Part shown: positions 5,239 to 6,315 of the stretch, one piece after another | How the letters are laid out: every line of letters starts with the position of its first letter | Position numbering within the stretch: position 1 is the stretch's first letter | Assembly (NCBI GenBank): GCA_025361105.1 | Contig: JANYAW010000276.1 | Coordinates: 1-6,315, forward strand | Direction: 5' to 3' | Length of the DNA: 6,315 nucleotides | DNA from: Rhodocyclaceae bacterium | GTDB taxonomy: Bacteria; Pseudomonadota; Gammaproteobacteria; Burkholderiales; Rhodocyclaceae | The notes under the pieces: generated by a model | Told to the model about the DNA's origin: nothing | Databases searched by the model: none | The model's input: the letters and a program-made list of their open reading frames with translations, nothing else | Program-made: the position numbers and the translations under genes

Positions 5239-5967
5239 ATGACCCTATTTGATCGTGCGTTGGCAGGAAGTCTTGGTGATGAGTTACCGTTGGACGATGT
5301 CGCTGTGCTTATAGTGGCGACGTTTGACAACCCTGAAGCTCCTCTCCTATGGTGCGCTGCCAAAGAGGCAAAAGTTAGATTGCTTGGGTTGATCGAACGT
5401 GGATTGCTTCCACACAAGATCACAGGGACTAGAAGCGTCCCTACAATATCGATAGCTTTCGCCATAAGTCTTGATAGAACGAGGCCAAGAGATCAGCCTC
5501 AGAATTCCAGTTACGAGGAAAAACAGTATTTACTTTCTCGTGATGCCATAGCGGAACTTGTTGCTACTGGCAGGCTTACGGGCGGCGAAGGACTCGCTGC
5601 ATGGGTTAAGCCTAACGCGATTGAATCCAAAGCCGCGAAAGTGCTCGTTGGTGCTTCTGATGCAGACAATCGTGCGGGTTATTTTTCAAATGGCGACCTC
5701 AAAAACTGGTTCGGTAACGACCTTTTTGAAAGAATTGTTGCGCCGTACCTACACCACCCCGGCAAAGAACTCGAAAGCGTCCGTAAACAGCACCCAACGC
5801 TCCCAAAGAGGTTCATATACCACGCTGACAATTTGCAAAGTTTGATTGAGCAGGGATACCCTGGCTTGTCCTTTGGGGATACACAAACGTGGAGTTCTTT
5901 CAGGCCGAAAGGTAAGGCGAAGGGCAGAGGCACAAACGGTCAGGAGCCGCTGAAGCAAGTAGCTTGA
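5239..5967 (+). CDS. Protein of unknown function, 242 residues, soluble
   Basis: I do not recognise a family. No signal peptide, membrane span or metal motif is visible. Residues 1-60 (MTLFDRALAG through LIERGLLPHK) are acidic to neutral and look helical. A polar linker with RTRPRDQPQNSS near 80-91 separates them from a second part: YLLSRDAIAELVATGRLTGG (about 97-115), KPNAIESKAAK, NGDLKNWFGNDLFERIVAPYL (about 151-171), HPTLPKRFIYHADNL (about 185-199), and a basic Gly/Lys tail (RPKGKAKGRGTNG). The SRDAIAELVATGRL segment might be a helix-turn-helix but I cannot confirm it. The start is ATG at 5239, with GGAGG at 5225-5229 nine bases upstream; an in-frame start at 5185 has none. It reads away from the repeat-rich gap, and the basic tail fits a nucleic-acid-associated role only loosely. 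Confidence 0.8.
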   Translation: MTLFDRALAGSLGDELPLDDVAVLIVATFDNPEAPLLWCAAKEAKVRLLGLIERGLLPHKITGTRSVPTISIAFAISLDRTRPRDQPQNSSYEEKQYLLSRDAIAELVATGRLTGGEGLAAWVKPNAIESKAAKVLVGASDADNRAGYFSNGDLKNWFGNDLFERIVAPYLHHPGKELESVRKQHPTLPKRFIYHADNLQSLIEQGYPGLSFGDTQTWSSFRPKGKAKGRGTNGQEPLKQVA

Positions 5968-5993
5968 CAAGTCATTCTAAAGTTTGAAATCTT

Positions 5994-6022
5994 ATCCGGG
6001 ATCATCCCGGATCATCCCGGAT
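5994..6022. repeat. Three 9-bp operator-like repeats at 10-bp spacing
   Basis: ATCCGGGAT (5994-6002), ATCCCGGAT (6004-6012) and ATCCCGGAT (6014-6022) are separated by single C residues. The first is the reverse complement of the other two, so any adjacent pair can be read as a dyad, and the 10-bp period puts all on one face of the helix. They lie in the 113-bp gap before the putative DNA-binding protein gene. No U tract follows, so a terminator for the upstream gene is unlikely. An operator, perhaps for autoregulation, is the best guess. Confidence 0.6.
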
Positions 6023-6044
6023 GGCTAATCGCATTCGCGGCGAA

Positions 6045-6050
6045 TAAAAT
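6045..6050 (+). promoter_or_regulatory. Possible -10 element of the 6081 gene
   Basis: TAAAAT at 6045-6050 matches the sigma70 -10 consensus in five of six positions, but the -35 region 17 bp upstream (TGGCTA) is poor. The three 9-bp repeats end just upstream, where an activator would sit. A TTGACA at 5964-5969 has no good partner at the right distance. Confidence 0.25.
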
Positions 6051-6079
6051 TTAATCACTCAACAAAAAGGAGTGATTGA
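6051..6079 (+). promoter_or_regulatory. RNA hairpin overlapping the ribosome binding site of the 6081 gene
   Basis: AATCACTC (6053-6060) and GAGTGATT (6070-6077) are perfectly complementary across a 9-nt loop, and the pairing extends by a wobble and one more pair (6051-6052 with 6078-6079). The Shine-Dalgarno AAGGAG at 6067-6072 is split between loop and stem, so folding could lower translation of the gene starting at 6081. If transcription starts as late as 6057 the left arm would be partly missing, so the role depends on the true start point. Confidence 0.5.
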
Positions 6080-6080
6080 A

Positions 6081-6315
6081 ATGTCTAAAAATGTATTTGG
6101 CATGTCCACGAGCGAGCTTGCGGACAATGCAAAGATCGAGCGCGCCACTGTGTATCAGGCGCTTGCTGCCAGCGGCCAATGGCGTGGCATTTGCCCCCGC
6201 AAAATGCCGAATGGCCGTTTGCTTTGGCCACGTGACGAAGTCAATCTCGGTCTCGGAATTGTGCCTGGGCGCCAAGCAATGACCATCGAAGCGCGCAAGG
6301 TTGTAGCCTTTCTTG
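6081..6315 (+). CDS. Putative DNA-binding protein, N-terminal part (runs off the right edge)
   Basis: 78 codons are visible with no stop. MSTSELADNAKIERATVYQALAAS (residues 8-31) has the shape of a helix-turn-helix: a first helix with SELADNA, a turn, and a recognition helix RATVYQALAA. CPRKMPNGRLLWPRDEV (39-54) follows like the wing or strand seen in excisionase/AlpA- and MerR-like small phage proteins. The AAGGAG ribosome binding site at 6067-6072, eight bases before the ATG, makes the start firm. It is preceded by three 9-bp repeats and a hairpin, which suggest tight control. The C-terminal part and so the real family are out of view; a phage- or plasmid-type regulator or a replication accessory protein are both possible. 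Confidence 0.75.
   Translation, partial: MSKNVFGMSTSELADNAKIERATVYQALAASGQWRGICPRKMPNGRLLWPRDEVNLGLGIVPGRQAMTIEARKVVAFL

Noticed and set aside
4851..5465. 204-residue minus-strand frame
   Set aside because: It runs antisense through the start of the 5239 gene and through the repeats, with low-complexity Ser/Ala/Arg composition and no start signal.

Overview
The window suggests a betaproteobacterial chromosome whose conserved backbone (left third) gives way, just after a tRNA-Pro gene, to an accessory region that looks like an integrated element. The betaproteobacterial assignment rests on the argH product, which has the DIRGSLAHA, EDVHLNIE, GDAGKRLHTGRSRND and PGFTHLQIAQPVTFGHH signatures in the form I associate with Burkholderiales-type enzymes. 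The IspB-type polyprenyl synthase sitting directly upstream of tRNA-Pro(CGG) fits the same group. This is recognition from memory, not a search.

Backbone (1-2102). The N-terminal half of argH (argininosuccinate lyase, last step of arginine synthesis) runs leftward off the window. Divergent from it is an ispB-type octaprenyl diphosphate synthase gene (quinone side chain). It has a good sigma70-like promoter but an unusually short leader, no Shine-Dalgarno and a probable TTG start. A complete tRNA-Pro with encoded CCA follows.

Accessory region (2103-6315). Right after the tRNA lies about 300 bp with no convincing gene. It contains six copies of a GTCCAA/GTCCGC-type hexamer spaced 11-12 bp apart, plus a hairpin that could end leftward transcription. 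This suits a protein-binding segment at the end of an integrated element. Then come a leftward small XRE-family regulator, a divergent small secreted protein with four cysteines, and a membrane protein with an N-terminal zinc ribbon and a C-terminal domain resembling the SmpA/OmlA (BamE-like) pattern. A leftward pair of overlapping small unknown genes (4187-4766) is separated from a rightward unknown gene (5239-5967) by about 470 bp. That gap holds a dense set of direct and inverted TTGCGAGTTTG-type repeats and long dyads, resembling an origin or a multi-site regulatory region. A further rightward gene for a putative DNA-binding protein starts at 6081 and runs off the window. It is preceded by three 9-bp operator-like repeats and by a hairpin that overlaps its ribosome binding site.

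No integrase, transposase, conjugation gene, rRNA or CRISPR array is visible, so the mobile-element interpretation is an inference from tRNA-adjacent position, gene types, repeats and lower GC. The strongest candidates for something new are the repeat-rich intergenic region 4788-5089, the phased hexamer array 2170-2238, and the unassigned genes around them.
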